Shown in pieces: positions 24,571 through 32,069 of a stretch of DNA of 64,000 nt (position 1 is its first letter; every line of letters starts with the position of its first letter). Under the pieces are notes generated by a model. The model made no database searches, was not told the origin of the DNA, and saw nothing but the letters and a program-made list of their open reading frames with translations. The stretch comes from Opitutus sp. GAS368 (GTDB taxonomy: Bacteria > Verrucomicrobiota > Verrucomicrobiia > Opitutales > Opitutaceae). Location of the stretch: contig NZ_LT629735.1 in NCBI RefSeq assembly GCF_900104925.1, positions 2,016,291 to 2,080,290 on the forward strand, in the 5' to 3' direction. The position numbers were made by a program, and so were the translations under genes.

Positions 24571-24651
24571 AACCACGAATGGACACGAAGAGACACGAAT
24601 TAAGGCAAAGGCCGGTTCTCCATTCGTGTGAATTCGTGCCCATTCGTGGTT
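24571..24651. repeat. Palindromic repeat family X, copy 1
   Basis: AACCACGAATGGACACGAAG pairs with ttcgtgcccattcgtggtt. A second copy precedes uxaC at 26570-26647. Both fill the spacer between uronate genes. Confidence 0.75.
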
Positions 24652-24671
24652 AACCGTTTATTCTCCGCCCC

Positions 24672-26561
24672 GTGTCCGCCATCAACCAGTTCCTCCTGAA
24701 GAACGGTCTGCGCATCGCGGAGAATCCCTGCGTCAGCCCCGACTTCTGCCTCGACTGGCCGGCGCTGTCGGCCGACGTCAAGGCCGGCAAGGTCACCGAG
24801 TACAGGAAGAGCCGCTTCGCCACCCAGGCCGGCGAGTTCACCCTCGTCGAGAACGCCGCGGGCGACTGTGCCTGGAAGCTCCACGGCGCCGCCTCGCCGC
24901 TGGCCGACGGGGTCGCCCATGCGGGCGCGACCTTCTTCCCGGCCTCGTGGGCCAACCTGCTCAAGCTGAAGAACCTGATCCAGGAGCACGACGCGGCCTC
25001 GACCATCTTCCCGACCGGCGCGGCCAGGCTCGGCCGCAGCACCCTCGGCGTCGGCGCGCGTTTCACCACGCTGCACTGGCCGGCCGTCGAGTGGGCGATG
25101 AGCGCCCTCGAGGTCGGCCTGACGGCGAACCAGAACTCCATCCCGCGCGAGCTCGTCTACGACGTGGACGCCATGCTCGGCCACCGCCTCGACACCGTGC
25201 CGTTCCCCTTCATCGGCACCAACGTGCCCGAAGGCCACCAGGGCCAGAGCGTCGAGGGCATGAGCCACGGCTGCGTGCTCTCCAAGGTCAAGACCGGCTT
25301 CCACCACCGGAAAATCGCCTGGTCGTTCAACGCCGACCACCAGCCGATCGGCGGCAAGTTCGACGTCCGCGAGGACGCGCTGGTCAAGGGCTGCCTGCTC
25401 GCCAGCTACATCACCTTCGATCTTTCGCCCGAGCTCGCGCGCAACCAGCCGGCGAGGCTCGCCGACCTCCCGGCCGGTGTCGTCACGAAGGTGAGGGATC
25501 GGGTAGGGGCGGCGCTTGACGCCGCCCGCGGGCGTCCGCCAGGGACGCCCCTATCGGAAGCGGATTTCATCAAGCTGCTCTGTTCGGTCTGGCCTTCACT
25601 GCAGAAGATGAAGCGTCGCGATGAGAAATACGCCGCCGCCCGCGCCGCCGCGTTCACCACTGACGTGGGCCGCAAGTATCTCCGCGAGCTCTCCATCGAC
25701 GAGCTGCCCGGCCTGACCACCCCCGGGACGACCGCCATCATGCTCGCGCTTTGCGAGGTGCTCGGCATGCCGGTCAACTTCGTGGCCCCGGCTTTCGGGT
25801 TCCAGAAGAACACGCCTTACCCGGACAACGCCGCCCTCCAGCAGCTCATCGAGGCCCAGTGGAGCGTGTGCCAGCAGTTCGGCGTCAGCATCGGCTTCCA
25901 CTCGGGTTCCGGCAAGTCGGCCGAGAACTACCGGGTCATGGGCCAGGTCACGGGCAGTGCGCTCGAGATCAAGACCAGCGGCCGCTATACCTACGAGATG
26001 GGCGTCGCGATTTCGCAGTCGAAGAACCCGGCCGACGCCGCCCTCTGGCGCGACTGGTATAAGTTCACCGTCGACATGTCCGTCGCCGGCGCGTTCAGCA
26101 CCGACGCCACCGAGCAGAGGCTGGCCCGCATCTTCATCACGACCTCGCTTGAAAATCATGCAGGGGCGGCGCTTGACGGCGCCCGCGGGCGCGCGCAAGG
26201 CGCGCCCCGACAGGACGTTTTCGCGTCGCCCGCCGCCTGTCGCGCCGCGCTCGAGGCGCTGCCGCCCTCGGCCGAGCACATGATCTTCTTCGAATACAAC
26301 TTCCTCTACGTGCTCGCCGCCGGCGGCAAGCCGGAGAAGTCCGCCCTCGGCGACCACACGCCGGCCGGTTACCGGCAGCGCGCCCGCTTCTACGCCGTCA
26401 GCGCCGAGACGCGCCTGCGGTTCGCGCAGCGCATCGCCGCCTACCTCATCTTCCTCGCCGAGAACACCGGCCTCGCGACCAAGGAACGCTGCGCCGCCAC
26501 CAGCAAGCTGCTGGCCAGCTACACCACGCTCGACGCCATGCTCGGCGACATCAGCCGTTGA
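24672..26561 (+). CDS. uxaE: Tagaturonate/fructuronate epimerase with two in-frame repeat insertions
   Basis: The 629-residue protein (GTG start at 24672) resembles the UxaE tagaturonate epimerase family: GRSTLGVGARFTTLHWP, FIGTNVPEGHQGQSVEGMSHGCVLS, WSFNADHQPIGGKFD, IGFHSGSGKSAENYRVMG and SGRYTYEMGVA. UxaE interconverts D-tagaturonate and D-fructuronate, which lets galacturonate use the glucuronate branch. Two stretches, residues 278-294 (GAALDAARGRPPG core) and 497-513 (GAALDGARGRAQG core), are each encoded by a 51-bp copy of the family G palindrome, exactly 17 codons, starting on a codon boundary and in the same frame. The gene is otherwise uninterrupted, so the insertions are probably tolerated in surface loops. 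Confidence 0.85.
   Translation: MSAINQFLLKNGLRIAENPCVSPDFCLDWPALSADVKAGKVTEYRKSRFATQAGEFTLVENAAGDCAWKLHGAASPLADGVAHAGATFFPASWANLLKLKNLIQEHDAASTIFPTGAARLGRSTLGVGARFTTLHWPAVEWAMSALEVGLTANQNSIPRELVYDVDAMLGHRLDTVPFPFIGTNVPEGHQGQSVEGMSHGCVLSKVKTGFHHRKIAWSFNADHQPIGGKFDVREDALVKGCLLASYITFDLSPELARNQPARLADLPAGVVTKVRDRVGAALDAARGRPPGTPLSEADFIKLLCSVWPSLQKMKRRDEKYAAARAAAFTTDVGRKYLRELSIDELPGLTTPGTTAIMLALCEVLGMPVNFVAPAFGFQKNTPYPDNAALQQLIEAQWSVCQQFGVSIGFHSGSGKSAENYRVMGQVTGSALEIKTSGRYTYEMGVAISQSKNPADAALWRDWYKFTVDMSVAGAFSTDATEQRLARIFITTSLENHAGAALDGARGRAQGAPRQDVFASPAACRAALEALPPSAEHMIFFEYNFLYVLAAGGKPEKSALGDHTPAGYRQRARFYAVSAETRLRFAQRIAAYLIFLAENTGLATKERCAATSKLLASYTTLDAMLGDISR
25503..25553 (+). repeat. Family G palindrome inserted in frame in uxaE, copy 1
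   Basis: 51 bp beginning GTAGGGGCGGCGCTTGACGC and ending gggacgcccctа-type arm (cgccccta). It is the reverse complement of the intergenic element at 18673-18725 with few changes, and adds 17 codons. Confidence 0.8.
26160..26210 (+). repeat. Family G palindrome inserted in frame in uxaE, copy 2
   Basis: 51 bp beginning GCAGGGGCGGCGCTTGACGG and ending cgcgccccga. Same length, frame and encoded core (GAALDGARGR) as copy 1, 657 bp downstream. Confidence 0.78.
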
Positions 26562-26569
26562 GAACCTGA

Positions 26570-26647
26570 AACCACGAATGGACACCAATGGACACGAATC
26601 AGGGAGGATTGTTTTTCATTCGTGTCTCTTCGTGTCCATTCGTGGTT
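26570..26647. repeat. Palindromic repeat family X, copy 2
   Basis: AACCACGAATGGACACCAAT pairs with ttcgtgtccattcgtggtt; it lies between uxaE and uxaC. Confidence 0.75.
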
Positions 26648-26661
26648 AATTCCTTTTTCCC

Positions 26662-28083
26662 ATGAACCGCTCCTTCATTCACGACGACTTCCTGCTGCAG
26701 ACCGACGCCGCCCGCGATTTGTATCACAACTTCGCCAAGGCCGAGCCGATCTTCGACTACCACTGCCACCTGCCGCCGGCACTCATCGCCGACAACCACC
26801 GGTTCGCCGACCTGTCCGAGATCTGGCTCGGCGGCGACCATTACAAGTGGCGCGCCATGCGGGCCAACGGCGTGGCGGAACGCGTCTGCACCGGCGACGC
26901 CTCGCCGCGCGAGAAGTTCGACGCCTGGTGCGCGGCCGTGCCGAACACCCTCGGCAACCCGCTCTACCACTGGTCGCACCTCGAGCTGAAGCGCTACTTC
27001 GGCATCGACGACATCATCAGCCCGAAGTCGGCCGACCGCATCTGGCAGCGCGCCAACGAGAAACTGGCCGGCATGCGCGTCCACGACATCCTCGCGGCCA
27101 ACAAGGTCGCCGTCATCTGCACGACCGACGATCCGGCCGACCGGCTCGCCGACCACGCCCGTATCGCCCGGCTCGGGATCAAGACGAAGGTCTATCCGAC
27201 GTTCCGCCCCGACAATGCGCTGCGAGTGGATCAGCCGGAGTTTTTCAAATCATGGGTGGAGAAGCTGGCGGCCGCTGCGGATGTATACGTCGTGAATTTC
27301 AACGATTTCTTATCAGCACTGAAGCGACGGCATGATACCTTTCACGATGCGGGATGCCGGCTATCCGATCATGGTTTGATTTCGCTGCCCTCAACGACAT
27401 GCACACCGGAAGAGGCGGAGAAGATTTTTGAGGCAGCTCGTGCCGGCCGGCCGGCGTCGACCGAAGAACGGGCGAAATTCGTCGTTTATCTGATGCTCGA
27501 GTTTGGCCGATGGGATGCCAGGCGCGGTTGGACCAAGCAGCTCCACCTCGGTGCGCTGCGCAGCGCCAACACGCGTTTGCTCAAGCAGCTCGGTCCCGAC
27601 ACCGGGTTTGATTCGATCGGTGATTACCCGCAGGCCCACGGCCTGAGCCGCTACCTCGATGCGCTCGACTCGACCAACGAGCTGCCGCGCACCGTGCTCT
27701 ACAACCTGAACCCGGCCGACAACTACGTCTTTGCGGCGATGGCCGGCAGCTTCCAGGACGGTTCCGTTGCCGGCAAGGTGCAGTTTGGTTCCGGTTGGTG
27801 GTTCCTCGACCAGAAGGAGGCGATGGAATGGCAGATGAACGCGCTCGCCAACCTCGGCCTGCTCAGCCGCTTCGTCGGCATGCTCACGGACTCGCGCAGT
27901 TTCCTCAGCTACACGCGCCACGAGTATTTCCGCCGCGTGCTGTGCAACATGCTGGGCGGCCAGATCGAGCGCGGCGAGCTCCCGGCGGACCGGGAGCACG
28001 TCGGCGGCATGGTCAAAAACATCTGCTTCGCCAACGCCCGCGCCTACTTCCGCCTCGGGCTCGATCCCGCTTACGCGAGCTGA
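26662..28083 (+). CDS. uxaC: Glucuronate/galacturonate isomerase
   Basis: The 473-residue UxaC starts FIHDDFLLQTDAARDLYHNF and has the metal-site motif IFDYHCHLPP, DHYKWRAMRANG, GWTKQLHLGALRSANTR, RTVLYNLNPADNYVFA and LTDSRSFLSYTRHEYFRR. It isomerises D-glucuronate to D-fructuronate and D-galacturonate to D-tagaturonate in the cytoplasm. The stretch 27220-27520 uses many A/T-ending codons (cat, gat, ttt, tca, gga) while both flanks are almost purely G/C-ending, so part of the gene may have come by recombination. The reading frame is intact throughout. Confidence 0.96.
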   Translation: MNRSFIHDDFLLQTDAARDLYHNFAKAEPIFDYHCHLPPALIADNHRFADLSEIWLGGDHYKWRAMRANGVAERVCTGDASPREKFDAWCAAVPNTLGNPLYHWSHLELKRYFGIDDIISPKSADRIWQRANEKLAGMRVHDILAANKVAVICTTDDPADRLADHARIARLGIKTKVYPTFRPDNALRVDQPEFFKSWVEKLAAAADVYVVNFNDFLSALKRRHDTFHDAGCRLSDHGLISLPSTTCTPEEAEKIFEAARAGRPASTEERAKFVVYLMLEFGRWDARRGWTKQLHLGALRSANTRLLKQLGPDTGFDSIGDYPQAHGLSRYLDALDSTNELPRTVLYNLNPADNYVFAAMAGSFQDGSVAGKVQFGSGWWFLDQKEAMEWQMNALANLGLLSRFVGMLTDSRSFLSYTRHEYFRRVLCNMLGGQIERGELPADREHVGGMVKNICFANARAYFRLGLDPAYAS

Positions 28084-28100
28084 GCGGTCGCGAGCGCCAA

Positions 28101-28156
28101 GAGGTCGCCGCTTGCGGCGACCTCGCGCATTAGGTCGGCGCAAGCGCCGACCCTAC
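28101..28156. repeat. Palindromic repeat family B, copy 3
   Basis: 'gaggtcgccgcttgcggcga' and AGGTCGGCGCAAGCGCCGAC arms lie between convergent uxaC and phhA. On the reverse strand the outer GTAG gives the TAG stop of phhA. Confidence 0.75.
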
Positions 28157-28953
28157 AGCAGCCGGTGGGCCCTCGCCCAGCGGACAAACTCCGCCTCGAG
28201 CTGGTCGAAGGACTCGATGACGAACAGCGTGTCCTGGAAGTGCCAGATGTCGTAGGGCTGCGCTGCGAGCGTCTCGGGCCGGTAGGGCACCTTCTTCACC
28301 TTGGCGGTGAGGCTGTGCTGCGTCTCGCCGGAGGAGGAGATGATGCCGTTGCCGTAGATGCGCGGACCGGCGGCGTTCTGGATCAGGCCGAACTCGACGG
28401 TGAACCAGTAGATGCGCGTCAGGCCCTCCTCGACGGCGGGGTCCTGGCACGCCAGCGCGGCCTGGCCGATCTTCTGGTAGAAGTTGGCGAAGCGCGGGTG
28501 CATGATCATCGGCGTGTGGCCGAAGATGTCGTGGAAGCAATCGGGCGCCGGCGTGTAATCGAGCTCGGAGCGGGCGCGGATGTAATCGGTGCAGGGGAAG
28601 ATGCGGCGCGCGAGGTAGGAGAAGAAATCGTGCGCGTCCAGCAAACCGGGCGTGCGGGCGATCTGCCAGTTGGTCGCGGCCTGCAGCTTGCGCGACACAT
28701 CGGCGAGAGACGGGATGCGGTCCTGCTCCAGCTTGAGCGCGGCGAGCCCCGTGAGGAACGCGTCGGCGGCGCGGCCGGGCAGGAGCGTCTCCATGCGGGC
28801 GTAGAGCGTGCGCCAGACGTCCTGCTCGTCGGCGGTGTAGGCCGGATACTTGCATTCCGGGCCGACGGGCAGCGGCGCCGTCAGCTTGTGGGGGATGCAC
28901 CGCGGGTCGTCCGCACCGGTGCCGGCCGGAGTTGGGGCGGGAGTATTCTGCAT
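28153..28953 (-). CDS. phhA: Phenylalanine-4-hydroxylase
   Basis: The 266-residue protein matches the catalytic domain of bacterial phenylalanine hydroxylase, with the iron ligands in PDCFHDIFGHTPMIMHP (His 141, His 146) and IYWFTVEFGLI (Glu 187) and the pterin-site motifs around them. It converts phenylalanine to tyrosine using tetrahydropterin and O2, feeding the tyrosine pathway encoded nearby. The start at 28953 fits bacterial PhhA length; the upstream extension is unrelated sequence. The stop is in a family B repeat. Confidence 0.95.
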   Translation of the reverse strand: MQNTPAPTPAGTGADDPRCIPHKLTAPLPVGPECKYPAYTADEQDVWRTLYARMETLLPGRAADAFLTGLAALKLEQDRIPSLADVSRKLQAATNWQIARTPGLLDAHDFFSYLARRIFPCTDYIRARSELDYTPAPDCFHDIFGHTPMIMHPRFANFYQKIGQAALACQDPAVEEGLTRIYWFTVEFGLIQNAAGPRIYGNGIISSSGETQHSLTAKVKKVPYRPETLAAQPYDIWHFQDTLFVIESFDQLEAEFVRWARAHRLL

Positions 28954-29030
28954 GCCGGCAATGTGCCCGATTCCGCCGCGGAATCCACGGCAAAGCCTCC
29001 AATTAGGCTGAAAGGAGTAGCGGGCGGGAC

Positions 29031-30011
29031 CTAGGCGCCGCCCCAGGGCGGGATGGTCTCGCCGGGCTTCGGCGGCGGCCCGGGCGGGACGATCGGCCGG
29101 GGCTTGCGGCGGTCGGTGCCGTCCCACTTGGGCGGGGTGGCCACCAGCGTCTCGGCCAGGTGCAGCGGCAGCCGGGCGATGACGGACAGCAGGGGCAGGG
29201 TCGCGAACAGCGCGAGCGCGGAGGTGTTGGGGGTCAGCCCGCCGAATGCGGCGGCCGAGAGCGCCATGACGAGGATGGCGGCCCAGACGAGCGCGCTGGC
29301 GAGGCCGGGCCAGGCGAGCAACTTCAGCCAGGTGCGGGCGGGCCGGCGGGAACGCCAGAGCGGCATCGCGGTGAGCGCCAGCACGGTGCCGAACAGCACC
29401 ACGCCGGCCCCGCCGCCGTCCAGGATGGTGCCCGCCGTGAACAGGAAGGCGTCGGGCAGGCCGAAGATCTTGGTCACAAAGAGGCCGAGCTTCACGTTGG
29501 CGTTGGGCGCGGAGAACAGGTCGTCGCGGTCGTAGAGGCTGGAGAAACGCCCCGCCTCGATCTGCCGGTAACGTTGCAGGAAGGCCGTCGTGCGCAGCTC
29601 GTAGCGCGCCGGGTTGGCGGCCCGGAGCCGGGCGCCGCGCGGCACCTGCGGCACGCCGTCGAACACGCCGGTCACCTCGGGATAGGCGCGGCGCAGGGCC
29701 TCCCGCGCGGCGGTGACGTTGAAGGGCGTGCCGAGGCTGAGCGGAGTCCAGCCGTATTCGCTCTCGCGCAGCCGGCTGGCGAAGGTGCGGGCCAGGGCGA
29801 GGGGGTGCTGGTCGAGCGCCACGCCGGACAGCCGGTAGTTGAAATTGGTCCAGCCCGCCTCGAAGGCCGGCGACGCGGCGGTGAGGCCCCAGATCACGGC
29901 CCCGCCGGCGACCAGCAGGACGAGGCCGAGCTTGAGCGCCCGCGCCAGCTCCCGGCGGAGCCAGGGGGCGAATTTCTCGTTGGAAATGCCTGTCGACTTG
30001 ATCGAACGCAT
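29031..30011 (-). CDS. Hypothetical membrane protein
   Basis: This 326-residue protein has an N-terminal membrane helix (residues 26-50), a polar region of about 130 residues (RYRQIEAGRFSSLYDRDDLFSAPNANVKLG) and three further helices between about 190 and 285, then a proline-rich cytoplasmic tail (PIVPPGPPPKPGETIPPWGG). I do not recognise the family. The long region between helices 1 and 2 probably faces the periplasm. It is upstream of phhA on the same strand but separated by 77 bases; no functional link can be drawn. Confidence 0.6.
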   Translation of the reverse strand: MRSIKSTGISNEKFAPWLRRELARALKLGLVLLVAGGAVIWGLTAASPAFEAGWTNFNYRLSGVALDQHPLALARTFASRLRESEYGWTPLSLGTPFNVTAAREALRRAYPEVTGVFDGVPQVPRGARLRAANPARYELRTTAFLQRYRQIEAGRFSSLYDRDDLFSAPNANVKLGLFVTKIFGLPDAFLFTAGTILDGGGAGVVLFGTVLALTAMPLWRSRRPARTWLKLLAWPGLASALVWAAILVMALSAAAFGGLTPNTSALALFATLPLLSVIARLPLHLAETLVATPPKWDGTDRRKPRPIVPPGPPPKPGETIPPWGGA

Positions 30012-30069
30012 GCGGGTGTGGGGGAGAGCAAGACAGGCCCGGGGCCGGATGTCACGCCCGGGCGTTGCT

Positions 30070-30125
30070 GTGGATGGAGCCCGCGCTCCGCGTGGGCTTG
30101 ACCTGCGCGGAGCGCAGGTTCCACC
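30070..30125. repeat. Palindromic repeat family I, copy 1
   Basis: Sequence of the 'tggagcccgcgctccgcg' and 'cgcggagcgcaggttccacc' type forms nested hairpins just 3' of the LuxR-type gene. A related 'aggtggagcgcggcctccgg' copy is at 36821-36894. Confidence 0.55.
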
Positions 30126-30719
30126 TTACCGGTTGAGCAGGGCGGCGACGCGGGTGCGGCCGCGCACGCTGAGCTTGGCGAAGATGGCGGCGAGCTGGGT
30201 TTTGATGGTGAGGGGGCTGCGGTGCAGCTCGGCGGCGATCTCGGCGGTGCGCAGGCCCTCGCGCACGCGCATGGCCACCTCGCGTTCGCGCTCGGTCAGC
30301 CGGGCGAGCAGGGCCACGGCGCCCGGGGAGAGCGGGCGGTCGCGATCGCCCCGCGGGCGGCGGTAGTCGAGCTGGATGTGAAACGCCGGGGCGGCCTCGC
30401 CCGATGCGGGGTGGAGCTTGATGCGGGCGTGCAGCCCGCGGGTGTTGTCGCTCACGACCTTGGTCGGCGCGGGGCTGGTCTCGGCCGAGAGTTCGCGGCA
30501 GGCCTCGGTCAGCGCCTCGGGCACCTGGAAGGCGTTGCGGGCGCGCAACGCGGCGGCGTGGCGTTCGCCGTGGTTCCACACGGCGCAGGCCCGCGCCGCC
30601 TCGCCGTTGAACCAGAGCGGGCGGCCGCCGGCGTCGAGCAGGAGCAGGCCGACCGGCACGTCCTCGAGCATGGCGAGCACGTGGTCCAGGAGGGGCAGGT
30701 GGGCAGGGGGTGGCGGCAT
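30126..30719 (-). CDS. PAS-LuxR transcriptional regulator, candidate regulator of hppD
   Basis: The 197-residue protein has an N-terminal PAS-like fold (VLAMLEDVPVGLLLLDAGGRPLWFNGEAARAC) and a C-terminal LuxR/GerE helix-turn-helix (LTEREREVAMRVREGLRTAEIAAELHRSPLTIKTQLAAIFAKL). There is no receiver domain. It is divergent from hppD across 141 bases that contain a 14-bp inverted repeat, so it is the obvious candidate to control the tyrosine operon, perhaps sensing a small ligand through the PAS domain. Start chosen at 30719, the first ATG before the PAS domain. Confidence 0.8.
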   Translation of the reverse strand: MPPPPAHLPLLDHVLAMLEDVPVGLLLLDAGGRPLWFNGEAARACAVWNHGERHAAALRARNAFQVPEALTEACRELSAETSPAPTKVVSDNTRGLHARIKLHPASGEAAPAFHIQLDYRRPRGDRDRPLSPGAVALLARLTEREREVAMRVREGLRTAEIAAELHRSPLTIKTQLAAIFAKLSVRGRTRVAALLNR

Positions 30720-30733
30720 GGGGATAGGCTGAA

Positions 30734-30780
30734 CGGAGTAAATGGCCGTCGGGTCCGCGGGCGCAAGGCCGTTTACTCCG
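30734..30780. promoter_or_regulatory. Inverted repeat in the luxR/hppD divergent spacer
   Basis: CGGAGTAAATGGCC (30734-30747) and GGCCGTTTACTCCG (30767-30780) are complementary at 13 of 14 positions. Position suggests an operator; its 'ggagtaaa' core also occurs near 3676, so a dispersed palindrome is the alternative. Confidence 0.45.
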
Positions 30781-30860
30781 TCCGGCGTATGGCCGCGGGG
30801 AGGGCAAGGGGGTAGAGTGGGGCCGGGCGCAGGCGTTTCCGCCGGCCCCACCCTCCCCGC

Positions 30861-31976
30861 ATGAGCCGCACCTTTTTTGAAAAACCCGTCGAGCGCAAAA
30901 CCGGCGTGAACCCGCTCGGCCTGCGCGGCTTCGACCATATCGAGTTCTACGTCGACAACGCCGACCAGTGGCGCGACTTCTTCGTCCAGAAATACGGCAT
31001 GTCGCCGCGCGCCTACGGCGACAGCTCCACCGGCCTCGCCGGCCGCCGGGCGCACGTCGTCGGCCAGGGCCGCGTCAACTTCGTCGTCAGCGAGCCGCAG
31101 GGCGCCGGCCCCGAGGCGGACTTTCTCCGGCAGCACCTCGAAAAGCACGGCTGCGGCGTGCGCGACGTGGCCTTCAAGGTAAAGGACGCCTCGCACGCCT
31201 TCACCGAGGCCCAGCGCCGCGGGGCGAACGCCGTGCGCGCGCTCTACGCGGACACCAACATCGTCCACGCCGCCATCGCCGCCTACGGCGACACGATCCA
31301 CAGCTTCGTCGAGCGGCGCGGCCACGGCGAGTTCATGCCGGGTTTCGTCAACGTCGCCGGCGGCATCGACGACCGCGAGATCAACTTCGCCATGATCGAC
31401 CACGTCGTGGCCAACGTCGAGCGGATGGACGAGTGGGTGACCTACTACGAGCAGGTGTTCGGCTTCGACCTGTTCATGCACTTCGACATCAACACCGGCC
31501 GGTCCGCGCTGATGTCCAAGGTCGTCAGCTCGACCGACGGCTGGGTGAAGCTGCCGATCAACGAGCCCTCGTCCGCCAACTCGCAGATCCAGGAATTCCT
31601 CGACCAATACAACGGCGCCGGCGTCCAGCACATCGCCCTGCTCACGCCCGACATCACCGCGACCATCGAGGAGATGCGCAAGATGGGCCAGGAGTTCCTG
31701 GACGTGCCGGACAGCTATTATGACGGCACCTTCGACGAGCGCGTCGGCAAGATCCAGGAGGACAAGACGGCGCTCAAGCAGCTCAAGATCCTCGTCGACC
31801 GCGACAACGAGGAGGGCTATCTGCTCCAGCTTTTCACCAAGTGCGTCTTCGCGCGGCCGACGCTCTTCTTCGAGGTCATCCAGCGGCGCGGCCGCTCGAT
31901 CGGCTTCGGCGAGGGCAACTTCCGCGCCCTGTTCGAGGCCATCGAGCGCGAGCAGGCGAAGCGCGGGTCCCTGTGA
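30861..31976 (+). CDS. hppD: 4-hydroxyphenylpyruvate dioxygenase
   Basis: The 371-residue protein has two vicinal-oxygen-chelate halves. The iron ligands are His 181 (MIDHVVANV), His 257 (GVQHIALLT) and Glu 338 (LFFEVIQRRG), and the C-terminal FGEGNFRALFEAIEREQ is typical. It converts 4-hydroxyphenylpyruvate to homogentisate with O2 and CO2 release, the second step of tyrosine breakdown. It heads the rightward operon hppD-hmgA-flavin reductase-thiolase-SCOT. Length is normal. Confidence 0.96.
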   Translation: MSRTFFEKPVERKTGVNPLGLRGFDHIEFYVDNADQWRDFFVQKYGMSPRAYGDSSTGLAGRRAHVVGQGRVNFVVSEPQGAGPEADFLRQHLEKHGCGVRDVAFKVKDASHAFTEAQRRGANAVRALYADTNIVHAAIAAYGDTIHSFVERRGHGEFMPGFVNVAGGIDDREINFAMIDHVVANVERMDEWVTYYEQVFGFDLFMHFDINTGRSALMSKVVSSTDGWVKLPINEPSSANSQIQEFLDQYNGAGVQHIALLTPDITATIEEMRKMGQEFLDVPDSYYDGTFDERVGKIQEDKTALKQLKILVDRDNEEGYLLQLFTKCVFARPTLFFEVIQRRGRSIGFGEGNFRALFEAIEREQAKRGSL

Positions 31977-31977
31977 A

Positions 31978-32063
31978 TCAGAGGACGGAAAACAGAGGAC
32001 AGAGAACAAAACCCGCTCTGGCCAACGGTTCGGTCCTCTGTAATCTGTCCTCCGTCCCCCGCT
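31978..32063. repeat. Palindromic repeat family V between hppD and hmgA
   Basis: 'cagaggacggaaaacagagg' at the left pairs with 'cctctgtaatctgtcctccg' at the right. Same family as 5245-5475, 15382-15420 and 63341-63380. Confidence 0.7.
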
Positions 32064-32069
32064 AATCCC

